A DNA stretch of 23,019 bases, taken from contig CAVGAH010000026.1 in NCBI GenBank assembly GCA_963627215.1, positions 1 through 23,019 on the forward strand. The letters are read 5' to 3'. Below the pieces are notes generated by a model that saw nothing but the letters and a program-made list of their open reading frames with translations, was not told where the DNA came from and did no database searches. The position numbers and the translations under genes were made by a program. The DNA comes from CAKQOE01 sp963627215. GTDB lineage: Bacteria; Bacillota; Clostridia; Peptostreptococcales; Anaerovoracaceae. Positions within the stretch are counted from its first letter, which is position 1. The number at the start of each line of letters is the position of its first letter. Positions 13,941 through 21,541 of the stretch are shown piece by piece.

Positions 13941-14660
13941 ATGGAAAAAAATGTTTATGATCTGACTGATGCATTTGAAATTGCAAGATATATAAAGGAA
14001 TCTGAAAAGCAGACTGTCGCAAAGGCTTACGTTTCAGGCGATCTGTCTGCCGCTGAATTTAAGAATGCAAAGAAATTCGGCACAGGCGAATTCTGGGTGC
14101 TCATCGGCGATGCAGCTGAGATAAAGGAGTTTGCTGCTGCTAACGCTGAAGCTGTAAAGGATATTGTTATAGAAAACAGCATGAGAAATTCAGCTATCCC
14201 TATGATGGATCTCACTGAAGTTCCTGCAAGAATCGAACCGGGCGCTATCATCAGAAACGGCGTTACTATCGAAAAGTCAGCCGTAGTAATGATGGGCGCT
14301 GTTATAAATATCGGCGCTGTTATCGGCGAAGGCACTATGATAGATATGAACGCTGTACTCGGCGCAAGAGCTACTGTAGGCAAAAACTGCCATATCGGTG
14401 CAGGCGCTGTACTCGCAGGCGTTCTTGAACCGCCAAGCGCTACGCCTGTTATAGTCGAGGACAATGTTCTCGTAGGCGCTAACGCCGTAGTCCTCGAAGG
14501 CTGCCGCATCGGCAAGAACTCTGTAGTAGCCGCAGGCTCTGTAGTTACAGAGGACGTACCGGCAGACTGCGTAGTAGCAGGCTCCCCTGCCGTTGTCATC
14601 AAGGCAAAGGATGCAAAGACTGAAAGCAAGACTCAGCTTCTTGACGATCTTCGCAAGTAA
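13941..14660 (+). CDS. dapH: 2,3,4,5-tetrahydropyridine-2,6-dicarboxylate N-acetyltransferase
   Basis: Acetylates tetrahydrodipicolinate with acetyl-CoA, starting the acetylase variant of diaminopimelate synthesis. The 239 residues comprise a DapH-type N-terminal domain and a left-handed beta-helix of hexapeptide repeats (from about residue 95), including GAVINIGAVIGEGTMIDMNA, GKNCHIGAGAVLAGVLEPPS and VVAAGSVVTEDVPADCVVAG. The asparagine-rich INIGAVIGEGTMIDMN core and the LEPPSATPV loop point to DapH rather than succinyltransferase DapD. Its ribosome binding site (AAAAGG) is weak, and an intrinsic terminator follows 53 nt after the stop. No N-acetyl-diaminopimelate deacetylase or aminotransferase gene is in the window. 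Confidence 0.94.
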   Translation: MEKNVYDLTDAFEIARYIKESEKQTVAKAYVSGDLSAAEFKNAKKFGTGEFWVLIGDAAEIKEFAAANAEAVKDIVIENSMRNSAIPMMDLTEVPARIEPGAIIRNGVTIEKSAVVMMGAVINIGAVIGEGTMIDMNAVLGARATVGKNCHIGAGAVLAGVLEPPSATPVIVEDNVLVGANAVVLEGCRIGKNSVVAAGSVVTEDVPADCVVAGSPAVVIKAKDAKTESKTQLLDDLRK

Positions 14661-14712
14661 TCAGGTAATCAGGTAATTAAGTAATAAAATTCGCTGCTCA
14701 TGCAGCGCACGG

Positions 14713-14743
14713 CGGGGCTGCCCGAACAGCCCCGTCTTTTTTT
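14713..14743 (+). terminator. intrinsic terminator of the asd-dap cluster
   Basis: CGGGGCTG (14713-14720), loop CCCGAA, CAGCCCCG (14727-14734), then TCTTTTTTT. A GC-rich 8-bp stem and long T tract, 53 nt after dapH. The topB start codon lies 14 bases beyond the T tract. Confidence 0.9.
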
Positions 14744-14757
14744 AAGGCAGGTAACAA

Positions 14758-17208
14758 ATGGTAGTAATATATGCTGAGAAGCCGGGAATGGCAAGGCTTT
14801 TCGCCGCCGCGCTCGGCGGGATAGAAATGAATGACAATTCAATAATATCGTTTGCCGACCTTTCAAAGAACGAAAAGAACGTCGAGCGCTTCCAGCGTTC
14901 TCAGGGGTATCTGAAAACTACGTTTAATGATAAGCCGTATATCATAACATGGGGCTACGGCCATCTGTGTGAGCTGAAGGATATTAAGGATTACGACCCG
15001 CGCCTGACTAAATGGAAAAATATTCCTCTTCCCTATATTCCGGAGTCGTACCAGTACAAGGTAAAGGAATCATCGCGCAGGCAGTATGACATAGTCAGCG
15101 GCATATTCAACCGCGACGATGTCGAGTATATCGTAAACGCTACCGATGACGACCGCGAGGGTGAAGCTATATTCTGCTATACGTATGAGCTTTCCGGCTC
15201 AGACAGAATGACTTACCGCGCCATACTCAACAAGCAGACTCAGGGCGAGATAGTTCGCGCGTTCTCGGAGCTTGCCGAAAAGCGTACTAACATTGAGATG
15301 GCGGCGCGCGCGCGAGGCATAGCCGACTGGCAGATAGGTATATCCATGACTATCCGCGCGACACTGCAATACGGAGAGTTCGGCGATACATACAACATCG
15401 GCCGCGTTATGACGCCTACCCTCAACCTCATAGTCGAGCGCGAAAAGCAGATAGCGTCATTTAAGTCAAACGTTTCATACGCAGTAAAGCTAAAGCTCAC
15501 CGCGCCTGATGGTACAGAGTTTACGGCCGAATACGAAGAAAAATTTCCGACAAAGGAAGCCGCTGAAGCATTCGTCAAAAAGCTTGATCTTTCTACATGC
15601 ACGGTGACGGGCATAGAAAATAAAAAGATAAACGAGGGCGCGCCGTTCCCCTTCTCGCTCGACACGCTCCAAAAGGCTGCAAACGAAACATTCGGCATGA
15701 CGGCAAGCGACACTCTCGCCGCGGCGCAGAAGGTATACGAGGGCTACGGCGCAGGTGGAAGTCTCAGCTACCCGCGTACAGACGCTTCACATTATACAGA
15801 GGACATGAAAGTGGAAATACCGAAATACATAAAAAATCTTGCGGGCCTGCCCGCCTACAGACCGTTCGTTGAAAAGTTAAACGGTAATATAAATATACCT
15901 AAAAAATATTTTGATGACAAAAAAGTAGACTCGCACGCTGCGCTCTCCATTACTGAGATACTTCCACCATATCAGAAGCTCGCGGAGCACGAGAAAAACA
16001 TATACGACCTCGTCGCAAGGTCAGTACTCATGCTCGCCTACCCTGACTTTCAGTATGTCAGAACGAAGGTGACTGTAAATGTCAGCGGACACGATTTTAT
16101 AACAAAGGGTCGCAAGATAAACGCTCTCGGATGGACTGAGCTTAAGATACAAAAGAAAAAGCAGAAGGTAAACCCTGACGACAGACAGCTACCTGAGCTG
16201 AAAAAAGGCGATAAGCTCGGCGCTTCGGCAGATATATCCCAGACAAAGACGCAGAAGCCGCAGCGCTATACTGACTCTTCACTGCTAACAGCCATGAAGA
16301 ACTGCGGCAGAAACGTTGAGGACGAGGATTACGCAAAGGTCCTCTCTGCTATAGACGGCATAGGTCGTCCTTCTACGCGTGCGGCAACCATAGAAAAGCT
16401 CGTGCGCACGCAGTTCGTAACGCGTCAGAAAAACCACCTTATACCTACTCAGAAAGCGATGCTCCTGATGGATCGCCTTCCGGTCAACGACCTTAAAAGT
16501 CCTGAGCTCACAGCCCACTGGGAAACTGTGCTCGACAAGATCGCAAAGGGTGAAGCTGACGCAGACGAGTTCATAAAGGACGTTCAGAAGAAATCGCGTG
16601 AATGGTGCAATACTCTTTACGGCGACAGGATAACGCTCACAAAAAATGCGGCAGGCGACGTGGATATCGCTTCTACCGCTAAAAAAGCTGAAAAATTTCC
16701 TGCTGAGGCTTACGGGCATAAATTTACAGACGAAGAAAAGGAAAACCTTTCCAACGGTGATACTTACTACTTTGCAAAGCTCGTAACAAAAAAAGGTACG
16801 CGCTTTTCTGCGTGGGTACAGTATGCAGACAACGAGTTGAAATACTTCAAGTACAACCCGTTCCTCGAAGCTGCCGCTGTATGTCCTAAATGTCATGCAA
16901 GGATGCTTCCGGCGCGCGATAACTCCATACTCTGCCCTTCCGGCTGCGTAAGCATACCGGGCGAGGTCGCAGGCATGAAGCTTACGATACAGAACCAGTA
17001 TGATCTGCTTACGCGCGCTCAGACGTCGGCTATAAACGGATTTATAAGCCGCAGGACGGGCGCACCGTTCTCCGCCAAGCTCATACTCGACCCGAATTTC
17101 AGAGTTACATACGACTTTAATTTTAAAGAACCTGAAAAGACGGAAAAAGCAGAGTTCTACACGCCGCCTTCTCTTATCGGGCGCCACTATCACGAGGTAT
17201 GGGAATAG
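14758..17208 (+). CDS. topB: DNA topoisomerase III (type IA)
   Basis: Cuts and passes single DNA strands, mainly decatenating and resolving recombination or replication intermediates. The 816 residues open with the Toprim domain (VIYAEKPGMARLFAAALGG), its acidic motif DDDREGEAI near residues 129-137, then the type IA core with RGIADWQIGISMTIRA and NIGRVMTPTL, and the active-site Tyr338 in LSYPRTDASHY. One C-terminal zinc ribbon is seen (C709, C712, C726, C730). The EKPGMAR opening and length favour TopB over TopA, which usually has several zinc fingers in this group. The gene begins just behind the dapH terminator, with only AAGGCAGG before the ATG, and has its own terminator. Confidence 0.92.
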   Translation: MVVIYAEKPGMARLFAAALGGIEMNDNSIISFADLSKNEKNVERFQRSQGYLKTTFNDKPYIITWGYGHLCELKDIKDYDPRLTKWKNIPLPYIPESYQYKVKESSRRQYDIVSGIFNRDDVEYIVNATDDDREGEAIFCYTYELSGSDRMTYRAILNKQTQGEIVRAFSELAEKRTNIEMAARARGIADWQIGISMTIRATLQYGEFGDTYNIGRVMTPTLNLIVEREKQIASFKSNVSYAVKLKLTAPDGTEFTAEYEEKFPTKEAAEAFVKKLDLSTCTVTGIENKKINEGAPFPFSLDTLQKAANETFGMTASDTLAAAQKVYEGYGAGGSLSYPRTDASHYTEDMKVEIPKYIKNLAGLPAYRPFVEKLNGNINIPKKYFDDKKVDSHAALSITEILPPYQKLAEHEKNIYDLVARSVLMLAYPDFQYVRTKVTVNVSGHDFITKGRKINALGWTELKIQKKKQKVNPDDRQLPELKKGDKLGASADISQTKTQKPQRYTDSSLLTAMKNCGRNVEDEDYAKVLSAIDGIGRPSTRAATIEKLVRTQFVTRQKNHLIPTQKAMLLMDRLPVNDLKSPELTAHWETVLDKIAKGEADADEFIKDVQKKSREWCNTLYGDRITLTKNAAGDVDIASTAKKAEKFPAEAYGHKFTDEEKENLSNGDTYYFAKLVTKKGTRFSAWVQYADNELKYFKYNPFLEAAAVCPKCHARMLPARDNSILCPSGCVSIPGEVAGMKLTIQNQYDLLTRAQTSAINGFISRRTGAPFSAKLILDPNFRVTYDFNFKEPEKTEKAEFYTPPSLIGRHYHEVWE

Positions 17209-17248
17209 ACCATAAGTAATATTAATTTGTTAATTGTCGAAGCTATAC

Positions 17249-17296
17249 AAAAGCGCCGAACTGCGGTATTTTCATCTACCGCGGTGGCGCTTTTTT
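17249..17296 (+). terminator. intrinsic terminator of topB
   Basis: AAGCGCC pairs with GGCGCTT around an inner hairpin GCGGTA-TTTTCATC-TACCGC (17263-17282); six T residues end it (17291-17296). It starts about 40 nt after the topB stop. The A tract on the other side could also serve minus-strand transcripts. Confidence 0.85.
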
Positions 17297-17505
17297 CGTT
17301 CAGCTCGTAAGAGCTGTTGTTATTTGATTATTATTTATTACTCATCACTACCATATTTCCATAACATGCTGCATGAGCAGACTGACTATCGTTATGCCTG
17401 TCCAGCCGCAAATACCGACGCATCTATGCCGACATCCGAGGCGACCGTTGCTATAATAGAAGCGCAGATGAAATACAGTATGAACATTTCTGTTTTATAA
17501 GCGCC

Positions 17506-17877
17506 TTACTTTACGGCGATGCACTCGATCTCTACCTTGCAGCCCTTTGGAATAGCTGCTACCTGTACGCAGCTGCGAGCCGGGAACGGTTCTGTAAAGT
17601 TTTCAGCGTATACAGCGTTCATAGCGGCAAAATCGCCAAGGTCAGCAAGGAATACTGATGTCTTTATAACGTTTGCCATAGTCATGCCGTTTTCAGCAAG
17701 TATATTCTTTATATTGCTGAGCGACTGAGCTGTCTGCTCTTCTATAGTGCCTGCTATCTCGCCTGTAGCAGGATCTACAGGGATCTGACCTGAAACGAAT
17801 ACCATGTTACCGTGCTCGAGGCCCTGTGAGTAAGGTCCGATAGCTGCAGGTGCCTTTTCTGTTGCGATTACCTTCAT
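17506..17877 (-). CDS. ridA: RidA family enamine/imine deaminase
   Basis: Hydrolyses the reactive 2-aminoacrylate or 2-aminocrotonate (enamine/imine) released by PLP dehydratases, preventing damage to PLP enzymes. The 123 residues match the RidA/YjgF trimer subunit: APAAIGPYSQG at the N-terminus, VFVSGQIPVDPATGEI, and the C-terminal ARSCVQVAAIPKGCKVEIE with the conserved substrate-binding Arg near residue 100. An AAGGGAGGAA ribosome binding site precedes the ATG. It lies 117 nt downstream of ilvA on the same strand; ilvA makes exactly the intermediates that RidA removes, which supports a physiological pairing. Confidence 0.93.
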   Translation of the reverse strand: MKVIATEKAPAAIGPYSQGLEHGNMVFVSGQIPVDPATGEIAGTIEEQTAQSLSNIKNILAENGMTMANVIKTSVFLADLGDFAAMNAVYAENFTEPFPARSCVQVAAIPKGCKVEIECIAVK

Positions 17878-17938
17878 GATTGGATTCCTCCCTTAATATT
17901 GATCGTATTACTATATTAATTAACAAATAAATTTAATT

Positions 17939-17988
17939 AATGTGCGCCGGCCCGCCGGCAAGAGCAATCTATGCTCCGGATGCACATT
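17939..17988 (-). repeat. three-way-junction hairpin element between ilvA and ridA
   Basis: AATGTGC (17939-17945) pairs with GCACATT (17982-17988); inside are GCCGGC-CC-GCCGGC (17946-17959) and GAGCA-ATCTA-TGCTC (17962-17976). The element begins 6 bases after the ilvA stop codon. No T tract follows, so an RNA-stabilising or attenuating role, setting ridA below ilvA, is more likely than full termination; this is inference. Confidence 0.5.
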
Positions 17989-17994
17989 TAAATA

Positions 17995-19197
17995 CTATCT
18001 GTCAGAAACAAGTCTGAAGCCCGCTTCTGTAAGAGCCTTCTTTATATCAGCGATCTGCTCGTGATTTCTCGTTTCAAGTCCAAGCTTGAGGAAGCAGCTT
18101 GAGATAGCCATGTTCACGTCACTTCTGTCGTGGTGTACGGCTACAACGTTGCCGCCGCACGCAGCGATTATTTCTGATACCTCCTGAAGCTGACCCGGCT
18201 TGTCCTCAAGCGCGATAGTCAGATTTACAGATCTGCCTGTAGTAACGAGGCCGCGAGTTATAACTCTGCTGAGTATATTTACGTCGATATTGCCGCCTGA
18301 AACGAGGCATACGACATTCTTGCCCTTTACAGGCAGCTTGTTGAACATAGCAGCCGCAACGCTGACAGCGCCCGCGCCCTCTGCTACGACCTTCTGCTTT
18401 TCCATAAGAGTCAGGATAGCTGTAGCGATCTCGTCCTCAGAAACAGTCACGATATCGTCAACGTATTCCTGTACTATCTGGTATGTAGTGTCGCCCGGGT
18501 GCTTTACAGCGATTCCGTCTGCGAAAGTATCTACAGTATCGAGCGTGATCTGCTCATTTTCCTTTATGCTTCTGTACATGCTCGGAGCACCCGCAGCCTG
18601 TACGCCGTATACCTTTACGTCAGGTCTGAGCTTCTTTACAGCGTAAGCAACGCCTGAGATAAGGCCGCCGCCGCCGATAGGAACGATAACAGCATCAAGC
18701 TCGTCTATCTGGTCGAGTATCTCAAGACCGATAGTTCCCTGTCCCGCGATAACGTCATCATCATCGAAAGGATGAATAAATGTAGCGCCTGTCTCCTCCT
18801 GAAGCTTTACGGCATAGCTATAAGCTTCATCGTAAGCGCCCTTTACGAGGCATACTTCGGCACCGAGCTGCTTTGTAGCCTCTACCTTGCTGATAGGCGC
18901 ACCATCAGGCATGCAAACTACAGCCTTTATGCCGTTCTTTGTAGCAGACATTGCAACGCCCTGCGCATGGTTGCCCGCGCTGCACGCGATGATTCCCTTT
19001 GATTTCTCCTCGTCAGTAAGCTGGCTTATCTTGTAGTAAGCGCCTCTGAGCTTGAAGCTTCCCGTTACCTGAAGATTCTCAGTCTTGAGATATATATTGC
19101 AGTCAGTCGGGATCTTAGTTGCCTTTATGAGATCCGTCTTTCTTGCAACTCCCTTGAGAACATAGGCTGCATGGTATATCTTGTCTAATGTAAGCAT
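17995..19197 (-). CDS. ilvA: threonine ammonia-lyase (threonine dehydratase), single-ACT form
   Basis: PLP enzyme that deaminates threonine (and serine) to 2-oxobutyrate, feeding isoleucine synthesis or threonine catabolism. The 400 residues comprise the fold-type II PLP domain and one C-terminal ACT domain (about 325-400). Seen: Schiff-base Lys49 in VTGSFKLRGAYYK, SAGNHAQGVA, the phosphate-binding PIGGGGLISG, and VSGGN. Biosynthetic IlvA of enterobacteria has about 510 residues and two regulatory ACT-like domains, so this is the shorter type sometimes named TdcB; effectors cannot be told from sequence. The ATG has AGGAGG 9 bases upstream. Its upstream spacer holds element 19244-19363 and two palindromes. 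Confidence 0.93.
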   Translation of the reverse strand: MLTLDKIYHAAYVLKGVARKTDLIKATKIPTDCNIYLKTENLQVTGSFKLRGAYYKISQLTDEEKSKGIIACSAGNHAQGVAMSATKNGIKAVVCMPDGAPISKVEATKQLGAEVCLVKGAYDEAYSYAVKLQEETGATFIHPFDDDDVIAGQGTIGLEILDQIDELDAVIVPIGGGGLISGVAYAVKKLRPDVKVYGVQAAGAPSMYRSIKENEQITLDTVDTFADGIAVKHPGDTTYQIVQEYVDDIVTVSEDEIATAILTLMEKQKVVAEGAGAVSVAAAMFNKLPVKGKNVVCLVSGGNIDVNILSRVITRGLVTTGRSVNLTIALEDKPGQLQEVSEIIAACGGNVVAVHHDRSDVNMAISSCFLKLGLETRNHEQIADIKKALTEAGFRLVSDR

Positions 19198-19243
19198 ATT
19201 TATAATTCCTCCTGTGAATATTTCTACATTAATAACATCAATA

Positions 19244-19363
19244 AGGCACGAATGCGCGCTGCTCCGCAGCGCAGTACAAAGCTGCAGCCGTCACCGGCTG
19301 AACAGCTTCGCCTGTATGAACAGCGGAGCCTGCTGTAAGGCAGCCCCGCCGTATTTCGTACCT
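19244..19363 (-). repeat. multi-branched hairpin element in the ilvA leader
   Basis: Arms AGGCACGAA (19244-19252) and TTCGTACCT (19355-19363) pair with one mismatch and enclose three hairpins: GCGCTGC-TCC-GCAGCGC (19256-19272); AAGCTG/CAGCTT around CAGCCG-TCAC-CGGCTG (19279-19308); and GCGG/CCGC with an imperfect inner stem (19323-19349). It ends about 30 nt before the ilvA ribosome binding site. Layout resembles E2 (outer stem, three hairpins) but the sequence does not. No T-box consensus is present. Confidence 0.5.
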
Positions 19364-19460
19364 GTGTATATACTACATATACAATAATTGATTTTCAATT
19401 TTATATAATACCACATTTATCATGTACCGTGTATACATTATTCGCACATTTAACTGTTTT

Positions 19461-19512
19461 TTGTAAAATCGGTAGTACCACTTTACAAGACACATAAATT
19501 TCACAGAAATTT
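19461..19512. promoter_or_regulatory. two adjacent palindromes upstream of ilvA, candidate operators
   Basis: TTGTAAA (19461-19467) and TTTACAA (19482-19488) are perfect arms around 14 bases that contain GGTA-G-TACC. Eight bases on lies AAATTTC-ACA-GAAATTT (19496-19512), a perfect odd-centred palindrome. Neither has a T tract in the direction of the flanking minus-strand genes, which argues against a terminator. Confidence 0.4.
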
Positions 19513-19548
19513 CTATAATATGGATGTATATAGAAGCTTACATACCAC

Positions 19549-20169
19549 CTAATTTATCACCTCGATCATTACAACGGACACCTCATACGCAGTCCGCAGC
19601 TCCGAGCTTCCGTCAGAAAGCATCTTACGGTATACACGGCTCTGAAAGCGTCCTTTAAGGCTGACTGCCGAGCCGACTTCAAGATTTGCGCAGAACCGCG
19701 CGCTGCGACCCCACGTTATACAAGGTATGTAGTCTGACTTGCCGTGAGTCCTGTTTGAAGCGAGCATGATATCGCATATCTCTCGCCCGAGCGGCGAGAC
19801 GCGGTAATACGGAGTCCTGCATATGAAGCCCGCCAGGTATACTTCGTTCCTGTCATACAGCGGTATCCTCGTTTCTTCGTTTTCAAACTGTATCTCGCGA
19901 CAGAATACTATCACGCGCAGATGGTTTTTCATATCGCAGTATTCGTTGTATGTCCTTACCTGGCCTTCTATGCGGCAGCGCTCACCTGTCACCGGGCTGT
20001 GCGTTATAAGGCGCTCTGACACAGTTACAGGCAGATAGTCGATATTACCACTGCGTCGGCGCACAGCTAGCATCAGATTAAAGAAATTCTCGCCGTATAT
20101 CCTGTGGCTGTAGCACAAAGGCTGGTCTACGGTACCGGCAAGTACGATCCTGTTGTTATCCGCGTTCAT
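19549..20169 (-). CDS. SSB-like protein with two tandem OB folds
   Basis: The 206 residues contain two similar halves, each read as a single-strand-binding OB fold. Half one (about 6-100) starts NRIVLAGTVDQPLCYSHRIY and continues FNLMLAVRRRSGNIDYLPVT; half two (about 107-205) starts NEVYLAGFICRTPYYRVSPL and continues DIMLASNRTHGKSDYIPCI. Both follow the SSB/PriB pattern of an LxG strand, an F/D-x-L-A strand and a later RIEGQVR or SLKGRFQSR strand. The acidic C-terminal tip of housekeeping SSB is absent; the protein ends VVMIEVIN. I take it for the duplicated-OB SSB paralogue found in some Clostridia, function unproven. A strong GGAGGTGA precedes the ATG and lies inside the probable tail-coding part of the deacetylase gene. 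Confidence 0.7.
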   Translation of the reverse strand: MNADNNRIVLAGTVDQPLCYSHRIYGENFFNLMLAVRRRSGNIDYLPVTVSERLITHSPVTGERCRIEGQVRTYNEYCDMKNHLRVIVFCREIQFENEETRIPLYDRNEVYLAGFICRTPYYRVSPLGREICDIMLASNRTHGKSDYIPCITWGRSARFCANLEVGSAVSLKGRFQSRVYRKMLSDGSSELRTAYEVSVVMIEVIN

Positions 20170-20244
20170 CTGCTGTCACCTCCGCTTTTATGCTTTTTGC
20201 GATTTTATCCTTGCCGTCTGAATTATCTGAATTATTTGAATTAT

Positions 20245-21057
20245 CTACATGGTCTGAGCTGCCNNNNNNNNNNGGTCTGAGCGGCCGGATGCTCCTGTTT
20301 TGCCCGGCTCGTCGCTTATCTGGCAGCCCTGCTCATTTACGTGAGACTTTCCGTGGTATATAAGATCATTTATCTTTACGACCTCGTAGCCGTTTGACTT
20401 AAGATTTTCCAGTATCAGCGGAAGGTATTCCAGTACATGCTGCGCGTTATTATGAAACAGTATTATAGACCCGTTCTTTACATTTCTGGTAACTCGGTCA
20501 ACTATCTGCTCCGTGCTTATATCCTTCCAGTCGAGACTGTCAACGCTCCATTGTATAGTATCATATCCGAGCGATTCGGCAGTTTCTATCAACGTGTCAG
20601 AATACGAACCGAACGGCGGTCTGAAAAGAGTCGGGCGCTTTCCTGTAAGCTTTTCTATCGTATCGCCGGTCGTTTCAAGCTCTTCTGTTACTTTTTCAGC
20701 CGAAAGCCCCGCCATATCGGGATGCGATGTAGAATGATTTCCTATATCATGCCCGTGCTCCGCTATCATTTTTACATCGTCAGGGTAGTCCTCCGCCCAG
20801 AAATTAACAAGAAAGAACGTCGCCTTGACATCATACGTATCAAGTATATCGAGTATCCCCGCCGTGTACTCGTCGCCCCACGCCGCGTCAAAGCTTATAG
20901 CGACCTTTTTATCCGGCGTATCAACGCAGTATATCGGGATACGCCTCTCTCCCCCGAACGTTACAGTACACACGAGCACAGCCGCAGCCAGCGCGCATAT
21001 TAGCGCCGTCCGAAACCAGCCCTGCATCTTCTGTTTTCTTTGTGGTACAGTTTCCAT
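20245..21057 (-). CDS. PdaB-type polysaccharide deacetylase (C-terminus uncertain at assembly gap)
   Basis: Membrane-anchored NodB-fold deacetylase, probably acting on peptidoglycan or another envelope glycan. Residues 14-34 form a signal-anchor helix. The catalytic domain shows D57 in ISFDAAWGDE, where the usual TFDDG second Asp is replaced, as I recall for the PdaB group (FDxxWG), the metal-binding H108-x3-H112 in HSTSHPD, RPPFGSYSD, and ILFHNN. PdaB is needed for spores in Bacillus subtilis; a role here is inference. The ATG has AGGAGA upstream. The domain is complete, but ten Ns at 20264-20273 break the C-terminal tail. Read literally, the frame stops at 20245. If the true gap is 2 modulo 3 bases, the tail would instead read GSSDHVDNSNNSDNSDG and onward to a stop at 20156, overlapping the next gene. 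Confidence 0.88.
   Translation of the reverse strand: METVPQRKQKMQGWFRTALICALAAAVLVCTVTFGGERRIPIYCVDTPDKKVAISFDAAWGDEYTAGILDILDTYDVKATFFLVNFWAEDYPDDVKMIAEHGHDIGNHSTSHPDMAGLSAEKVTEELETTGDTIEKLTGKRPTLFRPPFGSYSDTLIETAESLGYDTIQWSVDSLDWKDISTEQIVDRVTRNVKNGSIILFHNNAQHVLEYLPLILENLKSNGYEVVKINDLIYHGKSHVNEQGCQISDEPGKTGASGRSDXXXXAAQTM
20264..20273. other. assembly gap (10 N) inside the deacetylase gene
   Basis: The bases on both sides are near copies: GGTCTGAGCTGCC before and GGTCTGAGCGGCC after. A short tandem repeat encoding Ser/Asp-rich tail residues probably collapsed here; the gap length is not to be trusted. Confidence 0.9.
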
Positions 21058-21161
21058 ACAGCATTTCTCCTCATCTCACAGACTTGTATTTACGCCCTCT
21101 GCATTAAAAAAGCAGACTCCATAAATAAGTCAATATTAGTAAAGTAAATGATTCTATACGA

Positions 21162-21284
21162 CTGCTGCCGTCACCGTCAGACAGGCGCACAGCGCTGCAT
21201 TCTACATTGTCGCCGCATACGCTCGCCTGTAAAACAGCCGTTCTAAACTATATGAAACGCCCTGCCTGAATATACGGGCAGGGC
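21162..21284. repeat. hairpins in the deacetylase-lipoprotein spacer
   Basis: The 484-nt spacer 21058-21541 holds no credible gene. It contains CAGGCG/CGCCTG (21182-21187 with 21224-21229) around further pairings, and a strong GCCCTGCC-TGAATATAC-GGGCAGGGC hairpin (21259-21284) followed by TGTACCTATTTTT in the plus direction. The 21162-21240 part shares short blocks (CTGC-GCCGTCACCG, CGCCTGTA, AACAGC) with the ilvA leader element. Confidence 0.4.
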
Positions 21285-21541
21285 TGTACCTATTTTTGCA
21301 TTTGTTCTTTAACAGATAAAACACGCATACACCTCTTCCCTCTGCATTATTAGTATCATAATTATCGGCATCATCTGATGCAGGATCTATAGATGATACC
21401 CCTGCCATATCATTACCGTTATATATTGCATAAAGAAGAAATCTATACCCTTTTCACATGGTATACTGTAAATATAGACCGCGATGACAAACGACGTTTT
21501 TTATTAATTATTATTGGGGATTCATACAAAGGGGAATGACT

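Noticed and set aside
14027..14629. 200-codon minus-strand frame opposite dapH
   Set aside because: Produced by the regular hexapeptide codons of dapH read backwards (Ala/Thr/Ile-rich).
16285..17193. 302-codon minus-strand frame opposite topB
   Set aside because: Covers the C-terminal third of an intact topB; composition and motifs do not suggest a protein.
17234..17500. 88-codon plus-strand frame after topB
   Set aside because: Runs straight through the topB terminator and has no ribosome binding site.
19461..19500. T-box leader for ilvA (GGTAC-like bases on the minus strand)
   Set aside because: The AGGGTGGTACCGCG antiterminator consensus and specifier stem are absent; only a short palindrome resembles it.
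21202..21408. 68-codon minus-strand frame in the deacetylase-lipoprotein spacer
   Set aside because: No ribosome binding site, runs through a strong hairpin, no recognisable sequence.
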